Origin: Caenorhabditis remanei
Taxonomy: Eukaryota > Nematoda > Chromadorea > Rhabditida > Rhabditidae
Assembly: GCF_010183535.1 (NCBI RefSeq)
Contig: NC_071332.1
Location: 4,526,001-4,590,000 of the forward strand
Direction: 5' to 3'
DNA length: 64,000 bases
The position numbers were made by a program, and so were the translations under genes. Of this stretch, positions 11,101 through 23,600 are shown piece after piece (position 1 is the first letter of the stretch; the number at the start of each line of letters is the position of its first letter). The notes under the pieces were generated by a model that worked only from the letters and a program-made list of their open reading frames with translations, did not search any database and was not told the origin of the DNA.

Positions 11101-12123
11101 TCAGTGGATGGGAAAACATTATCTTAACTGTTGCGAACTGGCTGAACTATTCAGAAATTATCAGAAACCTGCCGGTTTATTTAAAGCAAGAATTACTGCA
11201 AACCACGTGGCTAATTTGGGGAAAGTTGGAAAGAATCGCCATGACAGCTCAGATGAGAGTGAATAGACAGTGTGGGAAGGATGTAAGTTACCTTTGGGAA
11301 TTTGTTAACAGAGCGTACTTTCACACAGACTATTTATTGAATGCGTTTCATGCAAATACGCTTCACTGCAATTTTTGATACATGTTATTCCCTAATACTC
11401 ATCTATTATGCCGATTGTTTTCGCCTTGTACATATTGCTCATTCACTCTACGCGCATCAGTGTAAATAGACAAAAGCCAAACATTCCAAAAATCAAAATC
11501 TATGACTTCTTTGTTTCCAGCAATTTGTGATTTCTCACGAACATTTGATCGATTTCTCTCGAACCAAGGCGGATATGAGTTGGTGGAGTCATTATACTTA
11601 CGAGGAACTTGAATAGTAAGTGAAACCATTTCGATAGAGCGCGATTTAAACATACCAAAAATTTTGCAGTCTATTCAACCCGAAAGACCTGCACTATGAT
11701 GAGTTGGTGTGGGAGATTATCGAGATTCGACCGGATTCTGTTGAACTTACGTACCTGTTGTGTAGTCTGTCGTTTGGTTTGGCAGGTAACGCTTCTTATG
11801 TGATCTCGACCATTTTTTTTTCTTTAGTAAACTCAATTTCCGGAGAGCTCCGGGATGTAGTGGAAGAACTACAGGAGACCTTGGCCAATGATTTACACAA
11901 TTATTATACTAAACGGAATAAAACATCGTATACACTGAGGTTACGCCAGTTAATGAAGATTTATGAGAAATTTGTTGTAAGTTGAGCTAGCTAGAAGTCT
12001 TTTAAAGTTACTTTGATTCAGAAGTTGAGAAATATTCGATCGGAAAAATACCACAACTGCTCGATTCTCGATGTTTTCAAACTGTATATTTCGAGTGAGG
12101 AGTTTTTCAAAGTAACATGCTAA
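8134..12123 (+). CDS. nuclear hormone receptor 1 of 4 (internal stop)
   Basis: Nematode supplementary nuclear receptor. Exons 8134-8401, 10661-11022, 11070-11282, 11521-11615, 11670-11785, 11828-11976 and 12022-12123 join in consistent phase. Exon 1 encodes the C4 DNA-binding domain: zinc 1 Cys 19/22/36/39, P-box [10 protein letters not shown], zinc 2 Cys 56/63/73/76. The remaining exons give a ligand-binding domain with family motifs (LEQLAFGLDDFR, WLIWGKLERIAMTAQMR, LQETLANDLHNYYTK). A TAA at 10921-10923 in exon 2 is in frame and every downstream exon is otherwise intact. The product is therefore either about 176 aa (DNA-binding domain plus hinge) or a 434-codon pseudogene. No canonical intron removes the stop. 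Intron 1 (2.26 kb) is swollen with repeats. Ligand and targets are unknown. Confidence 0.8.
9384..10623. repeat. GC-hairpin repeat cluster with Helitron-like 3' end
   Basis: Inside intron 1 of the first receptor the motif GGCGGCATCGCCGCCGATCAG, or a near match, occurs at about 9367, 9783, 10111 and 10253. GGAACGGACTGCTCAG occurs about three times (near 9550, 9930 and 10520). At the right end a GTCGCC-GTTA-GGCGAC hairpin (10595-10610) is followed after about 9 bases by CTGG then T. That matches the CTRR|T end with upstream hairpin of Helitrons. The left end was not located and there is no Rep/helicase frame. Confidence 0.45.
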
Positions 12124-12663
12124 TTATGGAACGTTTCACGGGAGCCCAATAAAAGAAATAGAGCAAGAAAAAAAGAGGGCGCAGAGAAGTCAGACACTCT
12201 GGTTTCTCTGCGTCTCTCTGATTTAGTTGCCCAACTTTGAAGTCGTGTGTCTCAAAAACGTGAAGAGCTATCAAAAAGTGTTCAATTACAAAAAAAGAGA
12301 TGTGAATTTGATTTGTACAAAAAGTACACATATATTGCATAATCATCGCTCCCTGACTAATCCTCAAAGATGATAGCTATTCATTTTTATGTATGTACAT
12401 TAGTGATTCAATCCATATCATATCTTATACAATCTCCATTTCGCCGAATCATCCCTTATCATATTTTCCCTTTCATTTGTAATTGTCTGCTAGATAACGA
12501 TCTAATCCCAACGCGAACTTATGAACCCTCCAATTCAGTTATTCCACTTCGTCCCGTTCTTGACCTTTCCCGGAGATCTTTGACCAAGATAATTAACACG
12601 TCGCCTATTCTTTTGCCTTCGTCCTCAATTGTCCTCAAACTTCTGGTTCCTTAGTAACAAGAT

Positions 12664-12695
<32 letters not shown>

Positions 12696-12984
12696 CAGAG
12701 TAAAAAGAGCCCAAGATTTTTAAACATGAACTTAGTAAGCCTCCAATGTTTGCTTTCTCTTTCTTTCTCTCCCTTTTCTCTTTTTTCGCTATCTATGTAT
12801 TCTACGTGTTTTATATGTATTCTATTTTATTCTTATCATGCGTTAAGAGACAAAAAATTAATAAATTAATTTGTGCTCTGTGTTTCCTTGATCACACTCA
12901 AATATCGATTGGATTTTTTCGCCGAATCTGAATACTTATCTTGATTGCGAAATCTTTTTTTGAACCTATTTAACTTACAGAAAA
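12124..12984. other. intergenic between receptors 1 and 2
   Basis: Contains one half of the GCAGAGAAG hairpin element (about 12170-12300) and a short GA-rich microsatellite (about 12662-12700). TTTAACTTACAG just before the next start could be a trans-splice or 5' intron acceptor. Confidence 0.5.
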
Positions 12985-14534
12985 ATGAGCTGTGAAAGTC
13001 CGCCGTCCTCATCTGAATGCTCCATCGGAAGCGTTGAGAATAACGATGTGAAATGTGAAATCTGTCTTGGGAAGGGTCATGGCAACCACTTTGGTGTGAA
13101 TACTTGTAGAGCGTGTGCAGCGTTTTTTCGGTAACCTAAAATTGGGTTTGATCTACCACCAACACTACTGATTTTTCAGACGCATGATTCTAGGGACGGG
13201 GCACCGACAAAAGTGTAGGTTAACGAAGGATTGTAAGCCGAGAGATGGGAGGTGGTTCTGCAAAAAGTGCCGGCTTGATAAATGCTACGGTCTTGGAATG
13301 ACTCCGGATAGTGAGTTTTTACTTTACCCGACCTTACCTGATCTGAAAATTTCAGATATCCAACACGACAGGGATGCATTCCACAGCTCCCAACTATTTC
13401 TGGAAAACCACAAAAGACGAAAATTGCAAGTGAGTACTATCCCGAATGTAAGTTTCATGCAGCACTTGAATACAGAGATTGAGGAATTTCAGACCGTGGA
13501 AAAAGTGATGGGCGTACCTCATTCCATACTATATTTCAAACGGGAAAAGCTGCCGAAGAAAATGTATACGTATATTGATTTGGGGTATCTTGTGGAGAGA
13601 GCTGAAAAGATACTGAGGAGCCAACCGGAATTTGATCCCAGATTTTCAAAAATGACGTCACTCGAGAAGCTAACATTCGGGTTGAAGGAAGCAAGAAAAA
13701 ACCAGAAGACCCATGTGTCGGCTCTGAAAAAATTGGGGAAGGAAGAGACCTGCTTTATGTGGGAGTCCCAGTTGATCACAGCCACTAACTGGATAATGTA
13801 TTTCGATGAGTTTCGACAACTTCCATTTCGTCATAAGTTTGACATGTTGAAGTGTATGTGGCATGTCTGGGGCAGGCTGGAACGTCTATCGATGACTGCT
13901 GAGATGCGGGTTAATGGATATTGTGGGAAGAGGGTAAGTGCCTAACCTGAAGGATTAAGAGTAGAAAAAAATGATTTCCAGCAATTCGTGGTATCCCACG
14001 ACTCCCTGATTGACTATGACAGTATAAGTTGTGATTTGGAATGGAGCACAACGTATTCAAAGGAGGAGCTGCAGTGGTAAGTCTGTAACTATTATATTAA
14101 AAATTTCAAGCCCTGGTTTTCAGCTTCCTAGACGCTCCCACATATCACGGAGAGCCTCTAGTGGACTCATTCATAAATGTGAACCCCACAGATACCGAGC
14201 TAGTATTCTTACTATCCAATCTATGCTTACGCTTGACAGGTGAGCTCTGTAGAGTCTACTGCTCCGTAACCTTTTCATTACAGGCAAAAAACTAGGCGGA
14301 GAGTTTGAGGAAATCACACAAAGGCTACAAGACGTGCTTGCTAATTCCATGCATAAGTATTATGAGAAAATGGAGATGTCGAGATATGCACATCGGTTGG
14401 GGAAGTTGTTATCTTTGGGTAATGACTGGTTGGCTTTGCTACACAAGAGACACGACCGATTGCATTTGGCGTACATCCTGGATGCGTTCCATGTGAAGTT
14501 CTCGCATCCTGAGTTGTTTCAGTATTCGGGTTGA
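12985..14534 (+). CDS. nuclear hormone receptor 2 of 4
   Basis: Exons 12985-13130, 13180-13310, 13356-13429, 13493-13933, 13982-14076, 14124-14239 and 14284-14534 give 417 aa. The DNA-binding domain has zinc 1 KCEICLGKGHGNHFG...[10 protein letters not shown] and zinc 2 KCRLTKDC...GRWFCKKCRLDKC. The ligand-binding domain includes LEKLTFGLKEARKN, KCMWHVWGRLERLSMTAEMR and LQDVLANSMHKYYEKM. The intron at 13430-13492 is 63 nt, a multiple of three and free of stops, so its retention would add 21 residues; the matching junction in receptor 4 supports removing it. The start is the first ATG after an acceptor-like TTACAG. Probably a transcription factor of the HNF4-derived worm expansion; ligand unknown. 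Confidence 0.9.
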
Positions 14535-15543
14535 AATTTCTTGAGTCCTTTTTCATATTATTCCGGCTTTAAGGATTTTAGTTCTGCAATGAGAATTTTA
14601 AGGCATTGTCATTATTGTGGAGAAGCTGACGTCGTGATTCTGCATCTGTTTTCAAATTCAAAATTTGTTTAATCAGTTGAGTTATGAGACTTGTTACATA
14701 AAATGTAATCAAACCAGCTTGCCTCATAACTCATAACTCGACTCATTTTGATGTAAACTCAAATTTATTAACAGATGTGGTATCAGCTCTCTAACTATTT
14801 TAATTAAACTTTGTTATCAGGCAGTTTTTGCCCAATTTGAAAACCGAAGGCTTTAAAACCTCATAACCCACAACTCAGTGCATTTACCTAGATTTTCCAT
14901 TCAGAATTGAAATCTCAAGAGTCAAAATAATATATATACCACATTCTCCTTCTCTTTCCCGACCAACCAACCAACATGTCTGTACTATTAAAGTCCTGAT
15001 CTCTCCAATCTATGTAAAACGTGTTAGTACGTTTCCTCCCCTTCCCTCCCTGTGATTCTTTTCACCATGACAGTCTTCTTCTCGTTTTCTCTATTCCCCT
15101 ATTCTCTACCTTCCTGCGTTTCCATCATCATTTCATCCCCCCAATTTCAACTGACTCACTCTCTACGCAAATATTCTTTCTCTTCTTTTCCTTCTCGGTT
15201 TGGATTGTGATGTACAATTTAATGAAGTTTTTATAAATTTTGTTCTCACGATTTTCCGTCTCACGGCTTCTCAATGTTCCCACTAAATCGCAGACACAAA
15301 ATTTGATTAATTTCCGCTCTCCAAGTCTTGCTATTCATTTCATTTCCATAACAACAAGAAACAAACCTTATGACTGAGGCGTTCCGAGCGAATGGATGCC
15401 ATGACAATTGTTGTTTCGTTAGTCTCCCTCGATCTATGTACATAGACAGAGAAACCCTATGTCTATTGTTCACGCTCTTACACTCTCGAATATCTTTTTC
15501 TTTTTTCACTTTTCAATGACTGAAAAAATAATTTGTTACAGCA
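14535..15543. other. intergenic between receptors 2 and 3
   Basis: AT-rich, then CT-rich sequence leading into the third receptor. No gene or RNA is supported. Confidence 0.5.
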
Positions 15544-17437
15544 ATGAATCCCTCCACCTCCACCTCATCTTTATCCTCACTCGGAACATCATCTGGCACC
15601 AACACCCCCGACATGGGGAAATGTCAGATATGCTTCCAGCCTGCACACGGAAAACACTTTGGTGTAGACAGCTGTCGCGCGTGTGCCGCGTTTTTCAGAC
15701 GTGTTTTTGTGACGCATAAGCAGCATTTCAAGTGTAGAGATGGGAATAAGAAGTGTCTGCCGGATAGTCATGGAAGGTAGATTTCCATTTTATTGAAACA
15801 TATGTACATTTAAAGTAAAAAACGTTTATAGGTGGAACTGCAAACGGTGTAGAACCGATAGATGTTTTGCACTGGGGATGAAACCTGACAGTGAGTCATA
15901 GCCTAATGGTCGTCATGTCTGAAACTGTATGTGATTTCAATTTCAGACATACAGTATAACCGGGACCACTTTTTCTGTTCTGAAGAATTTTCGAACCAAG
16001 CAGCCAGGAAATGCAATCGAATTCCCAGATCTCTACCATTACCGGAGCCTAGGCCTTTCATAGACATCTCACCTTTACTCGAGACATTGCAAAAAATGTT
16101 ATCAGATGTAAGTCGACTTTTTTTTCAAAAAAAAAACTCATTTCAAACATTCACAGAGATCTTTCAAAGATTACGATAGAAAATGTTTGAATCCTCTCCA
16201 AAAACTAGCGTATGGCCTACGAGAAGTCAGGAAATCACAAATCTGGGATAACATCCCAATTACCGAATGTATTGGGAAGAATGAGTCCTTAACTTTCTGG
16301 AAATCTGAGGTGGAACGGTCTTGTACATGGTTGTCATACTTCGATGAGTTTCAGAAGTTGAGTATAGAAGATAAAGTGAGTTTTTCAAATTTTAGTGACC
16401 CCAAATAATGACATCAAAAGTTCAGACCCATATCAGCAAATGTATGTGGATTATATTCACTCGACTGGAGAGAAGTGCGATGACTGCTGAGTTAAGAAGA
16501 GCGAACAAGTGTGGGAGTAGTGTAAGTTCTAAGTTGAAACCTAATCACCCAATTTTAACATTTTCAGGATTACGCATTCACCACCTACTCAGTCATCAAC
16601 ACTAATACCTTAAAATGGGATTTCAACTGGCTCACACACTTCCCTTCCGACCAAATGCAAAATTTCCTAGGCACAACTCCAATGATACTCTGTGAACCTC
16701 TAACAAATTGTATGGCAGAAGTACAACCTACTGAAGAGGAACTATGTTATATTCTTTGTGATCTTTGTTTTTATTTTCTTGGCAGCAAGTTGGGCGGTGC
16801 GATGCAGGAGACAATGGAACGGTTTCAAGGAATATTGGCGGATAATTTGCACCAGTATTATGTGGAACACGATAAGACATCGAGATATTCGCATAGGCTT
16901 GGGCAGATATTGAAAATTAGTCAGCAGTATAAGGTAAACTACTTTGACAGAGGAAGAGGCGCAGAGAAACGAGGCACTCTAGCTTCTCTGCGTCTCTTCT
17001 CTCACTACCTCGATTTCCATAACTAGACTTTGAAGACTCATATCTCAAAACCTTGCAGAGATATCAAAAAATGCTCAACTACAAAAATGAAGATCCAAAA
17101 CTGAACAATATTTTTGTAGTTGACAACTTATTGAAAACTTTATTAGGTTTTGAGTTATGACGGTTCTTGGCTAGTGGCTTAAAAGAGAGACGAGACACTC
17201 TTGCTTCAAAAGCGCTCCTCTCAAAATCTTGAGTTGCTAAAGTTGTCAACTAAAAAAAAATCAAGAGCTAGAGTTTTGGTCTCCAAGCGTAAAAAATGTG
17301 TTCTGTTCTGACAATAACTGATTTTTCAGAGCATAATGGAGGAAAAGCGAAAGATCCGAGTCCTCGGCGAGATTTTCAACGCATTCCGTGCAGAATGGTC
17401 TCACACCGATCTATTTATTTATGAACGTTTCGATTGA
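15544..17437 (+). CDS. nuclear hormone receptor 3 of 4
   Basis: Exons 15544-15776, 15832-15890, 15947-16107, 16157-16375, 16426-16521, 16568-16933 and 17330-17437 give 413 aa. After a Ser/Thr-rich leader come zinc 1 ([25 protein letters not shown]) and zinc 2 ([20 protein letters not shown]). The ligand-binding domain shows [15 protein letters not shown] and [15 protein letters not shown]. Exon 6 runs through the position where receptors 1 and 2 have an intron (after the LxG motif), so introns have been lost or gained among the copies. The last intron (16934-17329) contains hairpin-element sequence. AATAAA follows the stop directly at 17438. It is closest to receptor 4 (shared EVRKSQ and MKPDNIQ). 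Confidence 0.9.
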
Positions 17438-18127
17438 ATAAATTATTTTTGTGATCTCTGAATAATGTTCATGTGAAATGGTTACATTCCTGGAATAAAT
17501 TTTCAACAACAAACATGTGTAGGCGTCGTCATAAATACTGTGTTTTTAATAGTCACCCATGTTTCGATTCATCGGAGGTAAAAACGTTTTTGGTCTGTTG
17601 TTACTCGTAACACAGTCAGAAAATGACGTCAATTCTTGAACAGGCGGTGTCTAATCAAATATTCGAAGATGGTTTTTAGACATGATTTTAACCTTTGATC
17701 GGAGGTACCCCTCCGAAGTAACAAGTGGTTCTATTGTCCTTATGTACTAAGCTTTGTAGTAGTCTATCTTTGTTTCTCTAACTCTCTTCACGTCTATTTC
17801 CGCGGCAAACAATACATCTTTTCAACGTTTCTCCGTATCGTAAATACTATCGATTTTTATTTTCCCATTGTTATTCAGGTGTCTCCTGAATATGAAAGTA
17901 TCACAAGTTCATCTCTTTCCTTCTTTACGTACTAATCTTCTCTCCGACGGCCTAAATCATATGTTGCCCCCTCCTTGTGTATTGAGTTGTGCCGTGTGTA
18001 CACATCGGTAACCATAGAAAATTGGAAAAGGGGACTCCGCATCTCCTAGACAACCTTCTCTGCCGCTGCTGTTATTCTCTTTTCTATACATCCGACTGCT
18101 TTGAAATTTCAACTTTTCTAAACTCAG
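17438..18127. other. intergenic between receptors 3 and 4
   Basis: Short 3' end region, then CT-rich promoter-like sequence. No further gene is seen. Confidence 0.45.
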
Positions 18128-20375
18128 ATGATGTCTTCCATCTCATCCCCCTCTACATCCACATCCGCCTCGTCATCCACTGTAAGCACGCCTAAACTTC
18201 AAAAGTGTTTGGTGTGTTTTCAACCTGCTCATGGCAATCACTTTGGTGTTGACTGCTGTCGAGCGTGTGCCGCATTTTTCAGGTAGTTTGAGTGAGGAGT
18301 CAGGTGAAAATTAATCGAATTATTTTATAGAAGGGTATTCGTCACTCATAAACAGACATTCAAATGTCGTGAAGGGGACAAGAAGTGCACTCCAGATGAA
18401 TTGGGAAGGTTAGTCAGGGGTAGACTATTTTGATTAGTGAAGGGGGATTAGAAATTTCATAGAATTTTTGGATTCAGGGTTCCAAATTCCAGGTCTCCTT
18501 AAGTTTGGAAATTTAAAATTTCGAGCTTATTGGTTTGAGATTGGATTTCTGAAATCACTGATGCCCGGGATTCATAGAATTTAAGTTTCGGTCACTCTTA
18601 GATATCAGAATTCAAAATAATTTAGGTTTTAATCGGTTTCCTGGCTTAGTGGAGTCTCATTCAAGAATTCAAGAATTCTAGGATTCTGGAGACGTTAAAC
18701 TTCAGTAATTTAGAAGTTCAGAAATTTCAGATTCTCGAAACATTGGGAATTTATCTTTATGATTTCCGGATGGGTTCTCGATTTCAAGAACTCAGGTTTT
18801 TCATTACATATTTATTTCCAGATGGCTCTGCAAACGATGTCGAACCGACCGGTGCTTTGCTCTTGGAATGAAACCTGATAGTAAGTCTTTTTGAAGATGT
18901 TCCAGTTTTCAATAGGTTATTCCAGACATCCAACGTGACCGTGACCGATTTGTCTGCTCCGAACAATTCCATGAGGATCGAAAACGGAAATCCGCTGAAT
19001 TGATCTTTCCGCTGGTACCAATACATTCATCTTTTGATCTCAACTAAAAAATTTTATTCCAGACCGTGGACCGCTTCGTAAAAAACTCCAGCCCAACCGT
19101 GAGAACCTACACATTCGGTTCCGGGAAAAACTACCAGCATCTCACGTTTTTCGACCTCTCCCAAATTCTAAGTGACGCCGAGTACATTCTAAGAAAAGTA
19201 AGTCTAAACTTTTGGTGTCTTGTTTCTATGAAATTATTTAGACCCCAAAACTCGACAAGTCACTAAGATCAAAATCCTCTTTGGAAAAGTTAGCGTTCGG
19301 TCTCCGGGAAGTTAGAAAGTCACAAATAATGGAAAGTATCCCTGAGATGAGGAAGATTGGGAAGTCTGAGACATGGAACCATTGGGTTAATCAAATGAGA
19401 AGAGCAGGGGAGTGGATTGCGTATTTCGAAGAGTTTAGGGAGCTTGAGCACGAGGACAAAGTAATGATTATCAGGGTGTGTAACATGAAGCAATGGGAAC
19501 TTCCAGATGATCATCCTGAAATCCATGTGGCATCTTTTCGCCCGGTTGGAACGGATCTCCATGACTGCCGAGATGAGAAGGCAGAAACTGTGCGAAGATA
19601 ATGATTTTGTATACGGAACCGAGCACCGTATCAACTATGATAAATTGGAGATTGAGAGAAAATGGTTCTCAGAAGCGTCGGACGAGGAAGTCAGATAGTA
19701 AGTCAGATGTCTTAGAATTTGTGTTATGCAACGAGTTTTCAGCTACATCGGACCCTTTCAATTATACTTCGGGGAGACTATCATTCACTCCCTAATGGAT
19801 CTATGTCCTAGCGACATCGAAGTCACATTCATGTTGTGCAATCTATGCTTCCACCTTACTGGTCAAAAGCTTGGAGGACGGATTCAAGAAATCACGGATA
19901 GGCTTCAAGATGTACTTGCTAATGATCTACATAAGTATTATCTGGAAAAGGATAAACACTCAAGATACTCACACAGATTGACCAAGTTGTTGAACTTGAA
20001 TCGGCAGTATCAGGTAAGGATATTTTTTTAGTTGAAAATTTTTTGATATAACACGTTTCCAAGCATGAGTGGCGTCGTAGTGTAGGGAGAGAGTGAGACG
20101 CAGAGAAGCGAGAGCGTCTCGTATCTCTGCGTTTCTCCCTCTCAATGTGCAACTTTGAAGACGCATATCTCAGAACCCTGCAGACATTACGAAAAATGAT
20201 TAGCTGCAAAAATGTCGCTCTAATTTGGCTCTAGCGTCTCCAATTGTTTTAAAAAAATCCGGCAACTTTTCAGACGGAAATGGAAATCCGAAAAAAAAGA
20301 TTCTTCCTGGCAGATACCTTCAACGTGTTTCGTGTCAAACTATCCCACCCGGAAATGTTTCTGTTTTCATGTTGA
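18128..20375 (+). CDS. nuclear hormone receptor 4 of 4
   Basis: Exons 18128-18282, 18331-18408, 18822-18880, 18926-19014, 19063-19197, 19242-19460, 19507-19697, 19743-20013 and 20274-20375 give 432 aa. A Ser-rich leader precedes zinc 1 ([25 protein letters not shown]) and zinc 2 ([20 protein letters not shown]). The ligand-binding domain contains [35 protein letters not shown] and [16 protein letters not shown]. Exons 1 and 2 together equal exon 1 of receptor 3 (233 nt), so an intron was gained here or lost there. The last intron holds a hairpin element. Two ATGs in a row start the frame right after an acceptor-like CAG. Confidence 0.9.
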
Positions 20376-20607
20376 TTTCAGTTTTTCTTCTATGATCTGC
20401 ATTTTTAATATTGTGTACAAGATAAGTAATATTTATTGATAAGGCAAAATGAATTTTTTTACCCGTATGCGGAAGGAAAGTGAACAAAATGGAATAACAC
20501 GAAAAATAGAGGTGATGTATTAATATTAATTATAATTATAATAATAAGTATCAACAATTTGTAACGGGGAATTTTCAATTGACCAATTAAACCTACTTAT
20601 CAGAATT

Positions 20608-23600
20608 TCAGAATTCAAATTCCTGACTAGCATGACAATAAATAGTGCGGATTCTGTCCTTCGCTGGTTGGAAATTTGACTGCAAAGACAGCGTGGAGTA
20701 ATAGAAGTTTAGTGCCCGCTGATAATCTCCAATCGACGCATAAATATTGCCCAACGTAAAATGAATAGCGACGAGTCTTGGCGACGCGCTCAACGCCGCT
20801 CCAGCAGAGATCAACGCAGAATTCAGAAGACCCGCTTGATGACAGATGTTAGCCAGGGACACCAAAGCGACATCTCTCATATGCGGTGGCGCCGTGTGGA
20901 GAGCACATCGGAGGCATCCCATCGCGTTTTCAGCGTTTCCAGTGACACGCCAATAGAGGGACGAGAGAACGCACAACACCCAGGAGACGTGACCGTCTTC
21001 TGAAAGTAGTTTATGGGAATTTTTCTGAAATGTGTTTCCAGAAAACTTACTAGCATTACTATGAAGCATTGCAGCGTGAAGTCTCGCTGCCACATGCTCA
21101 ATGGTATCCCTCTCATTACCCAGAGATTTCAAAGCCTCAGACAATGCCTTCTCCGGTTGATAGAACAAAAACTGATCGCTCAACGCAAAAGCGGGGATAT
21201 GATCCAGCCCTAGAATCGGTGAATTCTTATACTTATCCATAGTGGGGCACACAGGTTGGAGAGATGCCATCGCTGGCATGGGGCCTCTCAAATCCACGTA
21301 TTTTTCGATATCCTCTCCTTTAGCCGTGAGAGAGACCCAGGTGGATGGAGCGTTCTCAAAGATCGCCTCTGGTTTGGCGACTCCATTACAGGACATGGTG
21401 GCGACACGTGGTGGAGGGAAGATCGAGACACCACGACGAATCTGATGGATAGATGGTTTGGGCAGCTCGGTTGGGAGTTTCGCGTCGTATTGTCTCATCA
21501 TTGACTTCTCACGGATCCAGAGGAAGGACAAAGGCTTCTCAGGGATCGGAGCAAGATCGGAGCTCCATGACTCCTCCCAGTGATTTGCTTCTTTTTCTTT
21601 CTTAGTTGGAAGAATATACTTCATTTCGTTGGTGGCACTATCCCACCACTCTGCCGGGCGATTCGTGAAGAAATTGCTCCAGCCGCCGTAGTCTAGTGGC
21701 ATTTCACTGGATTCTACTGTCTGGATACCGTCGACTTGATTCACCCAGTTGGTGACGTCATTTCGGGGAGTTATGAAGTTGAAGATGAGGAGGAATGGAG
21801 AAACAATGTTGGCGTAATCGGCGGTCTTCTTACTGAATCCGTCATACACTCCGTTGCATCGATGGTAGACAAGATGTGGTTGAGCGTTGGGCACGTGGGA
21901 CTTCTCGACGACGTAGCATTGCTCTTCCATGTTTTTACGGGGCTAAAAATTTGAAATTGTAGCTCAAACCTAGGTCTTTATTTTTGGTGTTAACTATTTT
22001 TTGATAGGACTTCTAGGTTTCGAGAGGGGTCTATTCGCATTTAAAGTCAGCAAAGCGAGTGGTGAAGAGACGCAGAGAAGCTAGAGTGTCTCGTTTCTCT
22101 GCGCCTTTCTTTTAAGCCACTAGCTAAGAAACCGTCATAACTCAAAACCTGATGAAGTTATCAAAAAGTTGTCAACTACAAAAATATTGTTCAGGTCTAC
22201 ATCTTCTTTTTTGTAGTTGAGAACTTTTTGATATCTCTGTAATGTTTTTAGATATGCGCATCTAAAACAAACAGGAAGAGAAGAGAAGGTTTTGAGATGT
22301 GCGGCTTCAAAGTCAAGTTATAGAAATCGGGAGAGTGAGAGAGAGAAGACGCAGAGGAGCTAGAGTTTCTGACTTCTCTGCGTCTCTCTCTCTCTTCCCA
22401 CATTCTTTCTTTTGGTAGCTCGAACTTTAATAGTATCCACCTCTAAAGCTTGTAGACATATCGTAAAACTTCCAACTGTAAAATTGAAGCTCAAGACTTT
22501 TTGATTTGTTTAATTATTTTTGAAAAATGTTGCAAAATGTTTCGTTGAAAACTCACCCTAATACAAACGGCATTCTGCACTTGCTGTGAGCAGCAAACAG
22601 TTGGAAACTGTGAAGAGATCGCTGGTTTTGTCGACTTTCCACTACATGCGATTTTCAGCAAATCCTCCTCAATCACAGCATGATCCGGATCCTTATCCAT
22701 CGCATCCTTGAAATGTTGAATCGCTTTGTCGACGTCATGTTGTAAAAGCTTCATTCTTCCTTGGACATAATGGAAGAGTGGTTCTTTGTAACCCAAAAGA
22801 TTCAGCTGTTGTGACAAGAATCCATTCGCATCATTAATCATTTTAGTGGATTTCAGAATGACTTGAGTCAGCTGGACAATCGCTATGAAGGACTCTTCGG
22901 GTTTATCAAGGAAAGCACCTAACAAGCATTTAGTTGCCTGATGGGGGTTACCCTGAACCCTCCAATAGAGTCCTGCCAGATTCATAGATACCCATTTGGG
23001 TCCGATGCTATGCTTCATAAGCAAATGAATCCTTCCCGCCATCTCGTGCTCTTCGACAACTCTGTCGGCTAACCGGACGAATTGAGTCTTCAGAGTTTTC
23101 TCGGCGTACTCATCGGATCTTCGATCGAAACGGGGGTTGAGGAGACGCTCGATTGCTTCGAACTGGAAAACAGTGAAAATTAGAAAACAGCAATTTGAGA
23201 AAAACGCTAGAATGGGGATTCTGAATCAAATTTCAGAATGCGTTTATACTTGCATACCGGGCCAAAACGAACCAAAACGGGACATCGCGTAACTCTCTTA
23301 AAACTCTATGTTATGAACTGAAAAATATACAGTAGCGAGCATAGGTGAGGGTAGATTCATACTTTCATGTGTAACTCAGCTGAATCATGTCCGTTTTGAA
23401 TAAACTTTTTTTTGAAAGATTGCTGAAATATCCAGTAACAAGAAAATAAGTTTTTTGTAAAAGTTTCAGTTCTGATTTTTTTTCAATAATTGATTTTTCC
23501 TGATCGTGATTTGAAAATTCGAAAAAAAACTTTTTATTTTTCTCTTGGAGTTATTTAGTTTTTAATGTCAAAATGATGGAAAATGTACAAATAAACAAAA

